Made by a program: the position numbers and the translations under genes. A model generated the notes under the pieces. It did no database searches. It was not told where the DNA came from and worked only from the letters and a program-made list of their open reading frames with translations. Source: Streptococcus parasanguinis (lineage in GTDB: Bacteria; Bacillota; Bacilli; Lactobacillales; Streptococcaceae). From it: DNA of 64,000 nucleotides. Where the stretch lies: contig NZ_JALDUR010000004.1 in the NCBI RefSeq assembly GCF_023109675.1, positions 1 through 64,000 of the forward strand, written 5' to 3'. Of the stretch, positions 17,275 through 25,314 are shown piece after piece; the first letter of the stretch is position 1; each line of letters opens with the position of its first letter.

Positions 17275-17649
17275 TTATGCAAAAATAATTTCCTTTTCCA
17301 CAATCTCCCTCGCACAAGCCCTTATGTTATTGAGGCATCCTGTCCATTCTAAGGCGTTTTCTGCCTTTAGCTGTTCCGTTATGCCCTGTGCCTGTTTCAT
17401 ACCCTCTATGAGCCTTTCAAAGCGTTCCTGTGCCTGTCTGTTGATGTCGGCAAGGTAAGCGTTAAGTCTGCCGCTTGTAAGAAGATTGGTGTATGTAACT
17501 TTGCAGTGATGCTTCAGATAATCCAAATGCCGCTGTCCCCAGATGCCTATCGGCTGTTCTTCTTCGGCGGGTACAGTTAAGCACGGTATTAAATAATCGC
17601 CTTGCCTTTCGTATTTGCCGCCCATTTCCTCAAAAATTGTCTTTGCCAT
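17275..17649 (-). CDS. TnpV-like transposon-encoded protein
   Basis: This 124-residue protein starts MAKTIFEEMGGKYERQGDYL and contains IGIWGQRHLDYLKHH and a helical C-terminal half. It matches the TnpV family first noted in Tn4451-type elements; its molecular function is not established. GGAGGT lies upstream of the ATG. It is the gene nearest the right end of the element, about 50 bases from the attachment core. Confidence 0.75.
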   Translation of the reverse strand: MAKTIFEEMGGKYERQGDYLIPCLTVPAEEEQPIGIWGQRHLDYLKHHCKVTYTNLLTSGRLNAYLADINRQAQERFERLIEGMKQAQGITEQLKAENALEWTGCLNNIRACAREIVEKEIIFA

Positions 17650-17680
17650 TGTCTGTTACCTCCACATTCTTTTTTATTTT

Positions 17681-17707
17681 GAATGTCCGCAAAATCCGTC
17701 CTACATC
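17681..17707. other. Right attachment site (tnpV-proximal end)
   Basis: GTCCGCAAAA at 17685-17694 is followed after 11 bases by the TC/GA dinucleotide at 17706-17707 within core ACATC. This mirrors the other end. Read on the minus strand the core continues GATGTAG, creating a stop codon that ends the ABC fragment. Confidence 0.8.
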
Positions 17708-18516
17708 CCTTGGCTTAGAAGGCCAGCAGAGATAGTCAATTGTCCCTGCCAAATGACACAGACCAAGGTCGTATTCACGACTAAGAAAGTCAAGGGACTG
17801 ACCAAACTAGACAAGATACCAGCGCAAATTTGCCAGACTTTGTAGTCCTGATTGACCTCTCTAAAATCTTCTAATTCACTAGCCTGTTGTCCAAAGGCCC
17901 GAATCACTCGCATCCCTTGAAATTGCTGACGCGTCACCGTGACCATCCGGTCTGTAATTTTTCGAATGTTTGTAAAGAGAGGATTGACAATCCGAGACAT
18001 GATGACAATAATCAGCGTCAAAATGGCCACCATCCCCAAGAACCAAAGGGTTAATTTCGGACTGATCGTAAAGGCCATGATAATAGAGCCAAAGACAATA
18101 ATCGGCGCCCTCAAAAAGAGGCGCAAGAAGAGATTGATCCCAACCTGGATTTGATAGGTATCAGAAGTGAGACGGGTCACCAAACTAGATGTACCGATTC
18201 TATCTCGCTTGTCCTTTGGAAGGGACAAGATCTTATCATACAAATCCTTGGTCATCTCACGGGTAAATCCGACAGCTGCTTTAGATGAAAAATACTGAGC
18301 CGTAATGGCAACGACGACACCAAAGCTAGCAAATATAACCAAAGCACCGACCATCATCACCACTCCGCTCGTTTCCTTTTTCGGAATGACCTGATCGACT
18401 AAGTGGGCGATGATTAAAGGTACGCACAATTCAAAGATAGCTTCTAATAGTTTAAATACAGGACCTAAAATAGTCTCTCTTAGATAACCCTTAAAATACT
18501 TCAATAATGATGTCAT
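17701..18516 (-). pseudogene. ABC exporter, 5' half, truncated by the mobile element
   Basis: These 271 residues cover most of a type-I exporter membrane domain (six-helix ABC_membrane). They start MTSLLKYFKGYLRETILGP and end SAGLLSQGM, where the element's right end adds a TAG. The nucleotide-binding half is 11 kb away at 5898-6677. GGGGAG precedes the ATG. Together the pieces give about 528 residues, short of the usual 570-580 because of a separate internal deletion in the 3' half. Confidence 0.9.
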
Positions 18517-18552
18517 CGTCTCCCCATTCTCTTTATCTGGATATATGATTGA

Positions 18553-19281
18553 TCAGTCAACTTCTTCTTTGGCTTGGTTCATCACTTGACGCAATTGGGT
18601 CACTTGATTAGACAAAGAAACCAACAATTCGGTTTGCAACCTTTGAATCTCTAGTAGATCCGTCTGATCTTGTTGCACCATATGGTCAATCTTTGTATGG
18701 AGCAAACGAATTTCTCGTTCCGATTCCATATTGACGTTAAAGTCATTTCGTGCTTGCAGGCGATCATAATCTGCCGCACGATTTTGACTCATCATGATTA
18801 AAGGAGCTTGAATCGCCGCAATCGTAGACAGGGCAAGATTGAGCAAAATGAAAGGATAAGGATCAAAATTCCAACCAAAGGGATGCAAGACATTCATCAA
18901 CATCCAAATTGCCATCATAAGAATGAAACTGATAATAAAGGTCCAAGACCCACCAAAGCGTGCAACTGAATCCGCCACTCGCTGGCCAAAGGTATAGCTT
19001 GCTGTCAAACGATCTTCAACGTTAAAGGGACGCTCACTTTCAGGCATAACAGCAGTTACTTGCTGTTTAATCGCTTGGTTCTTATCATTGGCTCTGTCAA
19101 TAATCTGACCTAGATAATCCATGCAATATTGGCTTAAATTTTTGTAAGTAATAAAATCATCCATTTGACTTTCAGGATAAGAGGACTTGAGCATTTGTTG
19201 AATGGTGTGGTCTAGATCTACAATCAAAGACCCTTGTCCATCCTCGTATTCTTTCCCGTCGATGATGTCTATTTTCAGCAT
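18553..19281 (-). CDS. DUF1003 family membrane protein
   Basis: This 242-residue protein has two adjacent membrane segments (about residues 120-140 and 155-175: WTFIISFILMMAIWMLMNVL and PFILLNLALSTIAAI), then AAIQAPLIMMSQNRAADYDR, the DUF1003 signature. A coiled C-terminal tail follows. The start MLKIDIIDG at 19281 has AAAGGAA upstream. Its function is unknown. It lies between asnS and the broken ABC gene. Confidence 0.8.
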   Translation of the reverse strand: MLKIDIIDGKEYEDGQGSLIVDLDHTIQQMLKSSYPESQMDDFITYKNLSQYCMDYLGQIIDRANDKNQAIKQQVTAVMPESERPFNVEDRLTASYTFGQRVADSVARFGGSWTFIISFILMMAIWMLMNVLHPFGWNFDPYPFILLNLALSTIAAIQAPLIMMSQNRAADYDRLQARNDFNVNMESEREIRLLHTKIDHMVQQDQTDLLEIQRLQTELLVSLSNQVTQLRQVMNQAKEEVD

Positions 19282-19318
19282 AGAAATTCCTTTCATATTT
19301 TTTTGGACCAGATAAAAG

Positions 19319-19343
19319 TTAAAAACGCCTAATGGCGTTTTTA
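19319..19343 (-). terminator. Terminator after asnS
   Basis: AAAAACGCC and GGCGTTTTT form a 9-bp stem around a four-base loop. It works in both directions but is placed for the minus-strand asnS transcript. Confidence 0.85.
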
Positions 19344-19349
19344 CGTCTA

Positions 19350-20696
19350 TTAAGGTTTGATACGGTGCAACATACGTGGGAATGGAATGGCCTCGCGGAT
19401 GTGTTTTGTACCTGCTGCGAAGGTAACCATACGCTCGATACCGATACCAAATCCACCGTGTGGTACTGTACCGTATTTACGAAGGTCAAGATAGAATTCG
19501 TATTCTGTACGATCCATACCAAGTGATTCCATCTTCGCTACAAGGGCATCATAGTCTTCCTCACGCATAGAACCACCGATGATTTCTCCGTACCCTTCTG
19601 GCGCAAGCAAGTCTGCACAAAGCACGCGATCTGGGTTACCAGGTACTGGTTTCATATAGAAAGCCTTGATAGCAGCTGGATAGTTGATCACGAATGTTGG
19701 CAAACCAAAGTGGTTTGAAATCCATGTTTCGTGTGGTGAGCCGAAGTCATCTCCATGCTCGAGATGTTCATAGTCTGCATCTTCATCGTTTTCATGCTCT
19801 TGCAAGAGATCAATGGCTTCATCGTAAGTAATGCGTTTGAATGGCTCTGCAATATAACGTTTCAAGAGCTCTGTATCACGTTCCAAGGTTTCCAAGGCTT
19901 GAGGAGCACGATCGAGAACACCTTGAAGCAACGCTTTAACATAAGCTTCTTGCAAGTCAAGTGACTCATCATGTGTCAAGTATGAGTACTCAGCGTCCAT
20001 CATCCAGAACTCAGTCAAGTGACGACGAGTCTTAGATTTTTCAGCACGGAATACTGGACCAAAGTCAAAGACGCGACCAAGGGCCATAGCACCAGCTTCA
20101 AGATAAAGCTGACCTGATTGGCTCAAGTAGGCTGGTGTTCCAAAGTAGTCTGTTTCGAAAAGTTCAGTAGAATCTTCTGCTGCATTTCCAGAAAGAATTG
20201 GGCTATCAAATTTCATAAAGCCGTTCTTATCAAAGAACTCATAAGTTGCATAAATGATGGCGTTACGGATTTGCATCACAGCAACTTGCTTACGTGAACG
20301 CAACCACAAATGGCGGTTGTCCATCAAGAAATCTGTACCGTGTTCTTTTGGCGTGATTGGGTAATCTTGCGATTCACCGATGACTTCGATGTCTGTAATA
20401 TCCAGCTCATAACCAAATTTAGAACGTTCGTCTTCTTTGACAATCCCTGTTACAAAGACTGACGTTTCTTGGCTCAAGCGTTTGATGGTATCAAATTTTT
20501 CAGTTCCCACTTCTTCCCCAAATTTTTCAATAAAGTTTGGTTTAAAAGCTACACCTTGAAAGAAGGCTGTTCCGTCACGCAATTGCAAGAAAGCAATTTT
20601 CCCTTTTCCTGATTTGTTAGCAACCCAAGCACCAATGGTCACTTCTTGACCAACATAGTCTTTTACTTCGATGATAGTAATCCGTTTTGTCATCAT
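19350..20696 (-). CDS. asnS: Asparaginyl-tRNA synthetase
   Basis: This 448-residue class IIb synthetase has an N-terminal OB-fold anticodon-binding domain ([20 protein letters not shown]), motif 2 around [20 protein letters not shown] and motif 3 [11 protein letters not shown]. Two start ATGs are adjacent behind AAAGGAAG. It is the last gene of the ypmB-aspB-asnS cluster conserved in Bacillales and Lactobacillales. No T-box leader is seen; a terminator separates it from aspB. Confidence 0.96.
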   Translation of the reverse strand: MMTKRITIIEVKDYVGQEVTIGAWVANKSGKGKIAFLQLRDGTAFFQGVAFKPNFIEKFGEEVGTEKFDTIKRLSQETSVFVTGIVKEDERSKFGYELDITDIEVIGESQDYPITPKEHGTDFLMDNRHLWLRSRKQVAVMQIRNAIIYATYEFFDKNGFMKFDSPILSGNAAEDSTELFETDYFGTPAYLSQSGQLYLEAGAMALGRVFDFGPVFRAEKSKTRRHLTEFWMMDAEYSYLTHDESLDLQEAYVKALLQGVLDRAPQALETLERDTELLKRYIAEPFKRITYDEAIDLLQEHENDEDADYEHLEHGDDFGSPHETWISNHFGLPTFVINYPAAIKAFYMKPVPGNPDRVLCADLLAPEGYGEIIGGSMREEDYDALVAKMESLGMDRTEYEFYLDLRKYGTVPHGGFGIGIERMVTFAAGTKHIREAIPFPRMLHRIKP

Positions 20697-20809
20697 TCAT
20701 CTTCCTTTTCTCGTTAAACTTGTCCGAAGACATTATCTTCTTTATTGTATCATAAAAAGGCTTACAGTGCTAGATTCTACCTGTGAAAAGCCGATTTTTT
20801 TAAAGAAAA

Positions 20810-20836
20810 AGATCCTCAGCTCAATGCTAAGGATCC
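20810..20836 (-). terminator. Terminator between aspB and asnS
   Basis: GATCCT(C)AGC pairs with GCT(A)AGGATC around TCAAT; on the minus strand TTTTTC follows. Confidence 0.75.
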
Positions 20837-20843
20837 GATAGGT

Positions 20844-22022
20844 TTATTTTTCCATAAAGGCCTTGAGTCGACGAACAGCTTCCTGAAGGGTATCCAAATC
20901 TGTCGCATAAGACAAGCGAACATTTTCAGGGGCACCAAAACCTGCACCGGTGACGAGAGCTACTTCAGCTTCTTCCAAAATCGCTGTGGTAAATTCTGTC
21001 ACATCCGTGTAACCCTTCATCTCCATGGCCTTCTTTACATTTGGAAAGAGATAGAAGGCTCCTTGAGGTTTGATAGCTTCAAAACCAGGTACTTCATTTA
21101 ACAAAGGATAAATGGTATTCAAGCGCTCTTCAAAAGCTTGGCGCATGATCTCAATAGAAGATTGGTCTCCGGTTAGGGCTTCGATGGCAGCATACTGGGA
21201 AACTGTCGTCAAATTAGAAGTTGTTTGGCTGATCACCTTGGCCATAGCTCCGATAATCTCAGGATCCCCCACTGCAAACCCAACACGCCATCCAGTCATG
21301 GCATAGGTTTTGGAAACTCCGTTAATCACGATGGTTTGCTTGCGAATCGCTTCTGACAAGCTAGAAATTGGCGTGAAGGTATTGCCATTATAGACCAAAC
21401 GACCATAGATATCATCTGCCAAAATCAAGATGTCATGCTCAACAGCCCAGTTTCCAATCGCTTCTAGTTCTTCTTTGCTGTAGATCATTCCTGTTGGATT
21501 GGATGGCGAATTTAGCAAGACTACCTTGGTCTTGTCTGTCCGTGCTGCTTCCAGTTGCTCAACCGTTACTTTGAAGTGATTTTCTTCTGTTGTTTGGAAA
21601 GTAACAGGTGTGCCCTCTACCATCTTGACCTGGTCTACATAAGAAACCCAGCAAGGTGTTGGAATGATGACTTCATCACCTGGATTGATAACAGAAGTAA
21701 AGAAGGCATAAAGAATAAACTTGGCTCCAGTGCCAACCACTACTTCATTGCGGCTAACAGCATAGCCATAAAACTCTTTCATATAGTCACTAATGGCATC
21801 CTTCAATTCTGGAAGTCCAGACGCTACCGTATAAAAACTAGCCCGACCGTCCTCAATGGATGCCACTGCTGCTTCTTGAATGTTTTTTGGAGTCGCAAAG
21901 TCAGGTTGACCAAGCGTCAAACTCAAGATATCACGACCTTCAGCTGCCAAAGCTTTGGCACGAGCATTTGCAGCCAAAGTCACGCTTTCTTCCATTTCCA
22001 ATACACGATTTGATAATTTCAT
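20844..22022 (-). CDS. aspB: Pyridoxal-phosphate aspartate aminotransferase
   Basis: This 392-residue class I/II aminotransferase interconverts aspartate and oxaloacetate. The PLP-binding lysine lies in NGVSKTYAMTGWRVGF, and SPSNPTGMIYSKEEL and the substrate-binding Arg region VRLSYA are visible. GGAGGAAAT precedes the ATG. It lies 16 bases after the ypmB-like gene, in one operon. Confidence 0.92.
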   Translation of the reverse strand: MKLSNRVLEMEESVTLAANARAKALAAEGRDILSLTLGQPDFATPKNIQEAAVASIEDGRASFYTVASGLPELKDAISDYMKEFYGYAVSRNEVVVGTGAKFILYAFFTSVINPGDEVIIPTPCWVSYVDQVKMVEGTPVTFQTTEENHFKVTVEQLEAARTDKTKVVLLNSPSNPTGMIYSKEELEAIGNWAVEHDILILADDIYGRLVYNGNTFTPISSLSEAIRKQTIVINGVSKTYAMTGWRVGFAVGDPEIIGAMAKVISQTTSNLTTVSQYAAIEALTGDQSSIEIMRQAFEERLNTIYPLLNEVPGFEAIKPQGAFYLFPNVKKAMEMKGYTDVTEFTTAILEEAEVALVTGAGFGAPENVRLSYATDLDTLQEAVRRLKAFMEK

Positions 22023-22038
22023 ATTTCCTCCTCAAATC

Positions 22039-22530
22039 CTAAAAAACACTGGTTACTTTCCCAGTCTTAAAATCCACCACATAATAAGAACTTCCTGCCT
22101 TGACTTCCCAGATCGGTTTGCCTTTAAAGCGTCCAAAAGTTACTCGATCAATCGCGTCTTTGCTCTTCTCTTTCACAATCGCCTTTGCTTTTTTCTGGCT
22201 GATCCCCTCTTTTAAAGGGTAAGCATAGGCCTGATCATCTGCCTCCGCCACCAAGACCGCTAGTTCTTGCCCCTCCTGGTCTTTTCCAATAAAGGAAAGA
22301 TATGCTTCTTTGCCATGGAAGAAACTCTCCGTATCAATTGTAGCCATCGAAGAGTGCGACAGCGCTATGTTTCTTGCTTGTTCCATTTGATCCTGCATGC
22401 GATCCGAAGTTTTTTCAGCAAGAAATAGCCAAGAAAAAAGCACCGTCAGAACTAAGACACAGATTCCTATTATATGTTGCCATATGATAAAAAGATAATT
22501 TTTCTGTTTCACTCCCTCATTATACACCAA
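22039..22530 (-). CDS. ypmB: YpmB/TseB-like membrane-anchored protein (DUF5590)
   Basis: This is a protein of up to 163 residues with one N-terminal membrane anchor (about residues 14-38) and an extracellular PepSY-like domain ending GKPIWEVKAGSSYYVVDFKT. The position directly before aspB and asnS matches ypmB of Firmicutes; the homologue TseB modulates cell-wall elongation. The start is uncertain: the frame opens with a TTG at 22530 and a GTG follows at 22512. Confidence 0.72.
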   Translation of the reverse strand: MVYNEGVKQKNYLFIIWQHIIGICVLVLTVLFSWLFLAEKTSDRMQDQMEQARNIALSHSSMATIDTESFFHGKEAYLSFIGKDQEGQELAVLVAEADDQAYAYPLKEGISQKKAKAIVKEKSKDAIDRVTFGRFKGKPIWEVKAGSSYYVVDFKTGKVTSVF

Positions 22531-22609
22531 AGCTACCTAGAATTCTATAGATTTTCAAGAAAGAATTGTTACTAATATTTCATACCTGTTACAATGTTTT
22601 AGTATAAAA

Positions 22610-22624
22610 TTGTTTGATAAACAA
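22610..22624. promoter_or_regulatory. Candidate operator upstream of the MarR gene
   Basis: TTGTTTGATAAACAA is a perfect palindrome with 6-base arms and a 3-base centre, in the AT-rich region 120 bases before the MarR start. MarR proteins commonly autoregulate through such sites. Assignment to this regulator is inference. Confidence 0.4.
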
Positions 22625-22743
22625 ACTAAAATTAACACCTTGTATATTTTATGTTCATAGTTTAATAAATTTGTCACAATTTTGTAACTAATTTGAAAAT
22701 AAAATTAAACGACAGAAACACTATTTATTGATAAAATATAGAT

Positions 22744-23190
22744 ATGGAAAATTTAAAGAGATTATTCAAAGAAGCAAACGTAGATTTAAAAACAATGATC
22801 GTCTTCCACAAGGCGGAACGATTGATCCGTGCATCTGAGGCTCATATCTTTAAAAAGCACCAGTTGACACCAACTCAATTCTCTGTCCTTGAGACCTTGT
22901 ATAGCAAAGGCGATCTTCGCATTCAAGATCTGATCGATAGCATTCTTGCGACCTCTGGAAATATGACTGTGGTTATTCGCAATATGGTCCGCGATGGTTG
23001 GATTACACGCGAAACCGATCCAGAAGACCGCCGTGCATATGTTGTATCTATTACCGATGCCGGTCGTAAAAAGATCGAAGAAGCTCTTCCAGATCATATT
23101 AAAAATATTCAACGCTTGATGCAAGTCTTTAATAGCGGCGAGCAAGCTGAGTTAACAGAACTCTTGAAGAAATTCAAACATATCGCCTAA
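22744..23190 (+). CDS. MarR family transcriptional regulator
   Basis: This 148-residue winged-helix regulator has LTPTQFSVLETLYSKGDLRI, the recognition helix (ILATSGNMTVVIRNMVRDGW) and the wing (RETDPEDRRAYVVSITDAGR). All are typical of MarR. No clear ribosome-binding site precedes the ATG. It has no co-directional partner: a terminator follows and the next gene is convergent. The regulated genes are unknown. Confidence 0.85.
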   Translation: MENLKRLFKEANVDLKTMIVFHKAERLIRASEAHIFKKHQLTPTQFSVLETLYSKGDLRIQDLIDSILATSGNMTVVIRNMVRDGWITRETDPEDRRAYVVSITDAGRKKIEEALPDHIKNIQRLMQVFNSGEQAELTELLKKFKHIA

Positions 23191-23207
23191 GCCTAAGCCT
23201 AAGCCTA
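23185..23207 (+). repeat. GCCTAA hexamer repeat at the MarR stop codon
   Basis: Three perfect GCCTAA units plus a partial fourth are present. The first contains the TAA stop codon of the MarR gene, so slippage would not change the protein. Confidence 0.8.
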
Positions 23208-23227
23208 CAGCCTCAAGACGATTCTGA

Positions 23228-23258
23228 CTCCAAAATCCACTATTTTGGAGTTTTCATC
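23228..23258 (+). terminator. Terminator after the MarR gene
   Basis: CTCCAAAAT pairs with ATTTTGGAG around CCACT, followed by TTTTC. Confidence 0.8.
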
Positions 23259-23283
23259 GTGCATTCTCTTTATCTAACAGATC

Positions 23284-23318
23284 AAAAAACTATTCCTGAT
23301 GCTTCTCAGGAATAGTTT
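23284..23318 (-). terminator. Terminator after yaaA
   Basis: AAAACTATTCCTGA pairs with TCAGGAATAGTTTT around TGCTTC. The flanking A and T runs make it usable in either direction; it separates the MarR gene from the convergent yaaA. Confidence 0.85.
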
Positions 23319-23321
23319 TAT

Positions 23322-24047
23322 TTATTCTTTCACAAAGACCCATTCGTTCTCTTGTGATAAATCTTCACGATAAGAGAAACCTGCTACTTCTAATGATTTC
23401 AAATCTTCTAGATGGGTGATTTCTTCCTTCATCATAGCCGTCACCATGGCCCCACGTGCTTTCTTTGAAATCGTTGAGTGAATCTTTAATGTCCCACCAC
23501 GATTCTCCATGAATTTAATCCGAATCATTCGCTCACGAATAGCTTTTGAGAAGACCTGTTCAAACTCAGAAGATAAGAGAGATAAGATCTGCTCCTCACC
23601 TTCTACTGCCTGATCATAGTCCTCTTGCCAGAGTGCCTTTAGAGACTTTCCAGCTGGTTTTAACTTCATCATAAAGTCTAAGCGATGAGGAGCTATTCCC
23701 TCATAGGCTGGGATCACCCCATATAAGGCAGTCGTGATCAACAAATGCTCCTGAAGATAAGTCTGCTCTTTTTCAGATAAGCCTTGACGCTCGATACTCC
23801 GGTACATAAGACCATCAAACAGTTCCAAAGCAGGATGGGTCTTAGCACTCCCATCTAACAAAGCCTCAATTCTTTCCTTTTCTACTAGGGCCCTCTCCTC
23901 TGAGATCCCGTAAAAAGTCGCTAATTCTTCTAGTGAGAATTGTTTCAAAGCTTGGAGGATGGTTTTTGTCTTGTGTGACAAGGGTTGGGACTCGACCATA
24001 CGAGCCTGTTCGTTCAGTTCTTTAGCGGATGGAATTAATAGTTTCAT
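23322..24047 (-). CDS. yaaA: Peroxide stress protein YaaA family
   Basis: This is a 241-residue protein. The N-terminus MKLLIPSAKELN, LFDGLMYRSI, ALYGVIPAYEGIAPHRLDFM and the C-terminal STISKKARGAMVTAM segment follow the UPF0246/YaaA pattern. E. coli YaaA limits free iron during peroxide stress; this role is plausible in an H2O2-producing Streptococcus but inferred. Confidence 0.9.
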   Translation of the reverse strand: MKLLIPSAKELNEQARMVESQPLSHKTKTILQALKQFSLEELATFYGISEERALVEKERIEALLDGSAKTHPALELFDGLMYRSIERQGLSEKEQTYLQEHLLITTALYGVIPAYEGIAPHRLDFMMKLKPAGKSLKALWQEDYDQAVEGEEQILSLLSSEFEQVFSKAIRERMIRIKFMENRGGTLKIHSTISKKARGAMVTAMMKEEITHLEDLKSLEVAGFSYREDLSQENEWVFVKE

Positions 24048-24113
24048 AGGTCTATTGTACCATATTTTTCAAAATTTCTTGACAGGAGTTTTTATTAATG
24101 TTATTATCTAGTT

Positions 24114-24614
24114 ATGAAAACTAGATTAAAGAAAGGTGAAGATTTAGTGTCCACTTTTTCCTATCCAACATGGGAGCAACTGCCTGAGCTAGACCTCTAT
24201 CTCGATCAGGTCCTTCTTTATGTTAATAAAACCTGTGCACCTGTCCTCTCCTCTTCAGACAAAGGCTTGACGGCTGCCATGATCAACAATTACGTAAAAC
24301 ATGGTTACGTCGAAAAACCAGATAAGAAGAAATACCAACGTCGCCAGGTAGCTCGCTTGATCGCTATTACAACCTTAAAAACGGTCTTTTCTATTCAGGA
24401 GATCGCTTCTACCTTAAATTTTTTGCAGGACCAGGCAAGCTCAGATCTTCTCTATAATAGCTTTGTTGCTTATCTCAATGAGCAAAAAGAGCCGATTGCA
24501 CCCATTATTCGCTCTGCCTGTCAGACAGTTCAACTTTATCTTGAAACCCTATCTTATATTCAACCAGTAAAAACGGAGGAAGAAACTGATGAATTACACC
24601 ATGAAACTAAGTAA
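24114..24614 (+). CDS. DUF1836 domain protein
   Basis: This 166-residue protein has the stretch GLTAAMINNYVKHGYVEKPD followed by KKKYQRRQVARLIAITTLK. This looks like a MerR-type helix-turn-helix and defines DUF1836. Its function is unknown; a regulator is likely. It overlaps the hemolysin III gene by 26 bases, so the two are co-transcribed. Confidence 0.75.
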   Translation: MKTRLKKGEDLVSTFSYPTWEQLPELDLYLDQVLLYVNKTCAPVLSSSDKGLTAAMINNYVKHGYVEKPDKKKYQRRQVARLIAITTLKTVFSIQEIASTLNFLQDQASSDLLYNSFVAYLNEQKEPIAPIIRSACQTVQLYLETLSYIQPVKTEEETDELHHETK

Positions 24615-25236
24615 AAAATTATCCTTTGGAGAAGAGATCGCAAATAGCGTAACCCACGCTGTTGGGGCCCTCCTCATGTTGATCTTGCTTCCGATCTCAG
24701 CAGTCTATAGCTTTGAGCAACACGGTCTGCTTAGTGCTTTTGGGACTTCTATCTTTGTGATCAGTCTCTTTTTGATGTTTCTGTCTTCGACCGTCTACCA
24801 TGCCATGTCTTACGATTCACCTCAAAAGTATGTACTTCGCATTATCGACCATTCCATGATCTACATTGCGATCGCAGGTAGTTACACACCAGTAGTCCTT
24901 ACCTTGATGAACAACTGGATGGGTTACAGCATTATCTTGATCCAATGGGGCACCACCATCTTTGGTATTCTCTACAAAATCTTTGCTAAAAAAGTCAATG
25001 AAAAGTTCAGTCTCGCTCTTTACTTGATCATGGGCTGGTTGGTCATCTTTATTATTCCCCAAATCGTTAGCCAAACCAATCCGATCTTCTGGGGTCTCAT
25101 GCTCATGGGCGGTCTGTGCTACACGGTTGGAGCTGGCTTTTATGCTAAGAAAAAACCATACTTCCACATGATTTGGCACCTCTTCATCCTGGCAGCTTCT
25201 GCTCTTCAGTATTTAGCCATCGTTTACTTTATGTAA
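24589..25236 (+). CDS. Hemolysin III / YqfA family membrane protein
   Basis: This 215-residue protein has seven predicted membrane segments. The family signatures SFGEEIANSVTHAVGAL, STVYHAM, IDHSMIYIAIAGSYTPV and the C-terminal HMIWHLFILAASALQ are present. The conserved His and Asp residues suggest the PAQR/CREST metal-dependent hydrolase fold. Despite the family name, haemolysis cannot be inferred. GAGGAAG precedes the ATG inside the upstream gene. Confidence 0.87.
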   Translation: MNYTMKLSKKLSFGEEIANSVTHAVGALLMLILLPISAVYSFEQHGLLSAFGTSIFVISLFLMFLSSTVYHAMSYDSPQKYVLRIIDHSMIYIAIAGSYTPVVLTLMNNWMGYSIILIQWGTTIFGILYKIFAKKVNEKFSLALYLIMGWLVIFIIPQIVSQTNPIFWGLMLMGGLCYTVGAGFYAKKKPYFHMIWHLFILAASALQYLAIVYFM

Positions 25237-25242
25237 TACGCT

Positions 25243-25267
25243 CACCACTCTTCGGAGTGGTTTTTTT
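25243..25267 (+). terminator. Terminator after the hemolysin III gene
   Basis: ACCACTC pairs with GAGTGGT around TTCG, followed by seven T residues. Confidence 0.9.
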
Positions 25268-25314
25268 GTGATTTTTTCTGTACAATAGAAAAAAACTGTA
25301 TGGGGACAGTCAGG

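Larger units (their letters stand above)
6674..17707 (-). mobile_element. 11-kb integrated mobilizable element carrying tet(O)
   Basis: The element interrupts an ABC exporter gene at a GATGT core (minus strand) that is present at both boundaries (6674-6678 and 17703-17707). Its outer ends carry matching inverted arms with the sequence GTCCGCAAAA. All genes with clear functions lie on the minus strand: tnpV-like, tet(O), a KTR protein, three sigma-like proteins, a RepA-like ATPase, a MobV relaxase, a ParB-like protein, a YdbC-like protein, a small hypothetical and a large serine recombinase. This combination fits an integrative mobilizable element (Tn4451-like recombination, MobV mobilization) needing a helper for transfer. 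The amber codon in the recombinase suggests it may now be unable to excise by itself. Whether this exact element has been named before cannot be told from sequence alone. Confidence 0.88.

Noticed and set aside
20697..20843. T-box riboswitch upstream of asnS
   Set aside because: The leader is too short and lacks the T-box sequence and a specifier stem; the hairpin present is the aspB terminator.
23185..23207. GCCTAA repeats as a CRISPR-like or phase-variation array
   Set aside because: There are only three hexamers, with the first stop codon fixing the protein end; there are no spacers and no Cas genes in the window.
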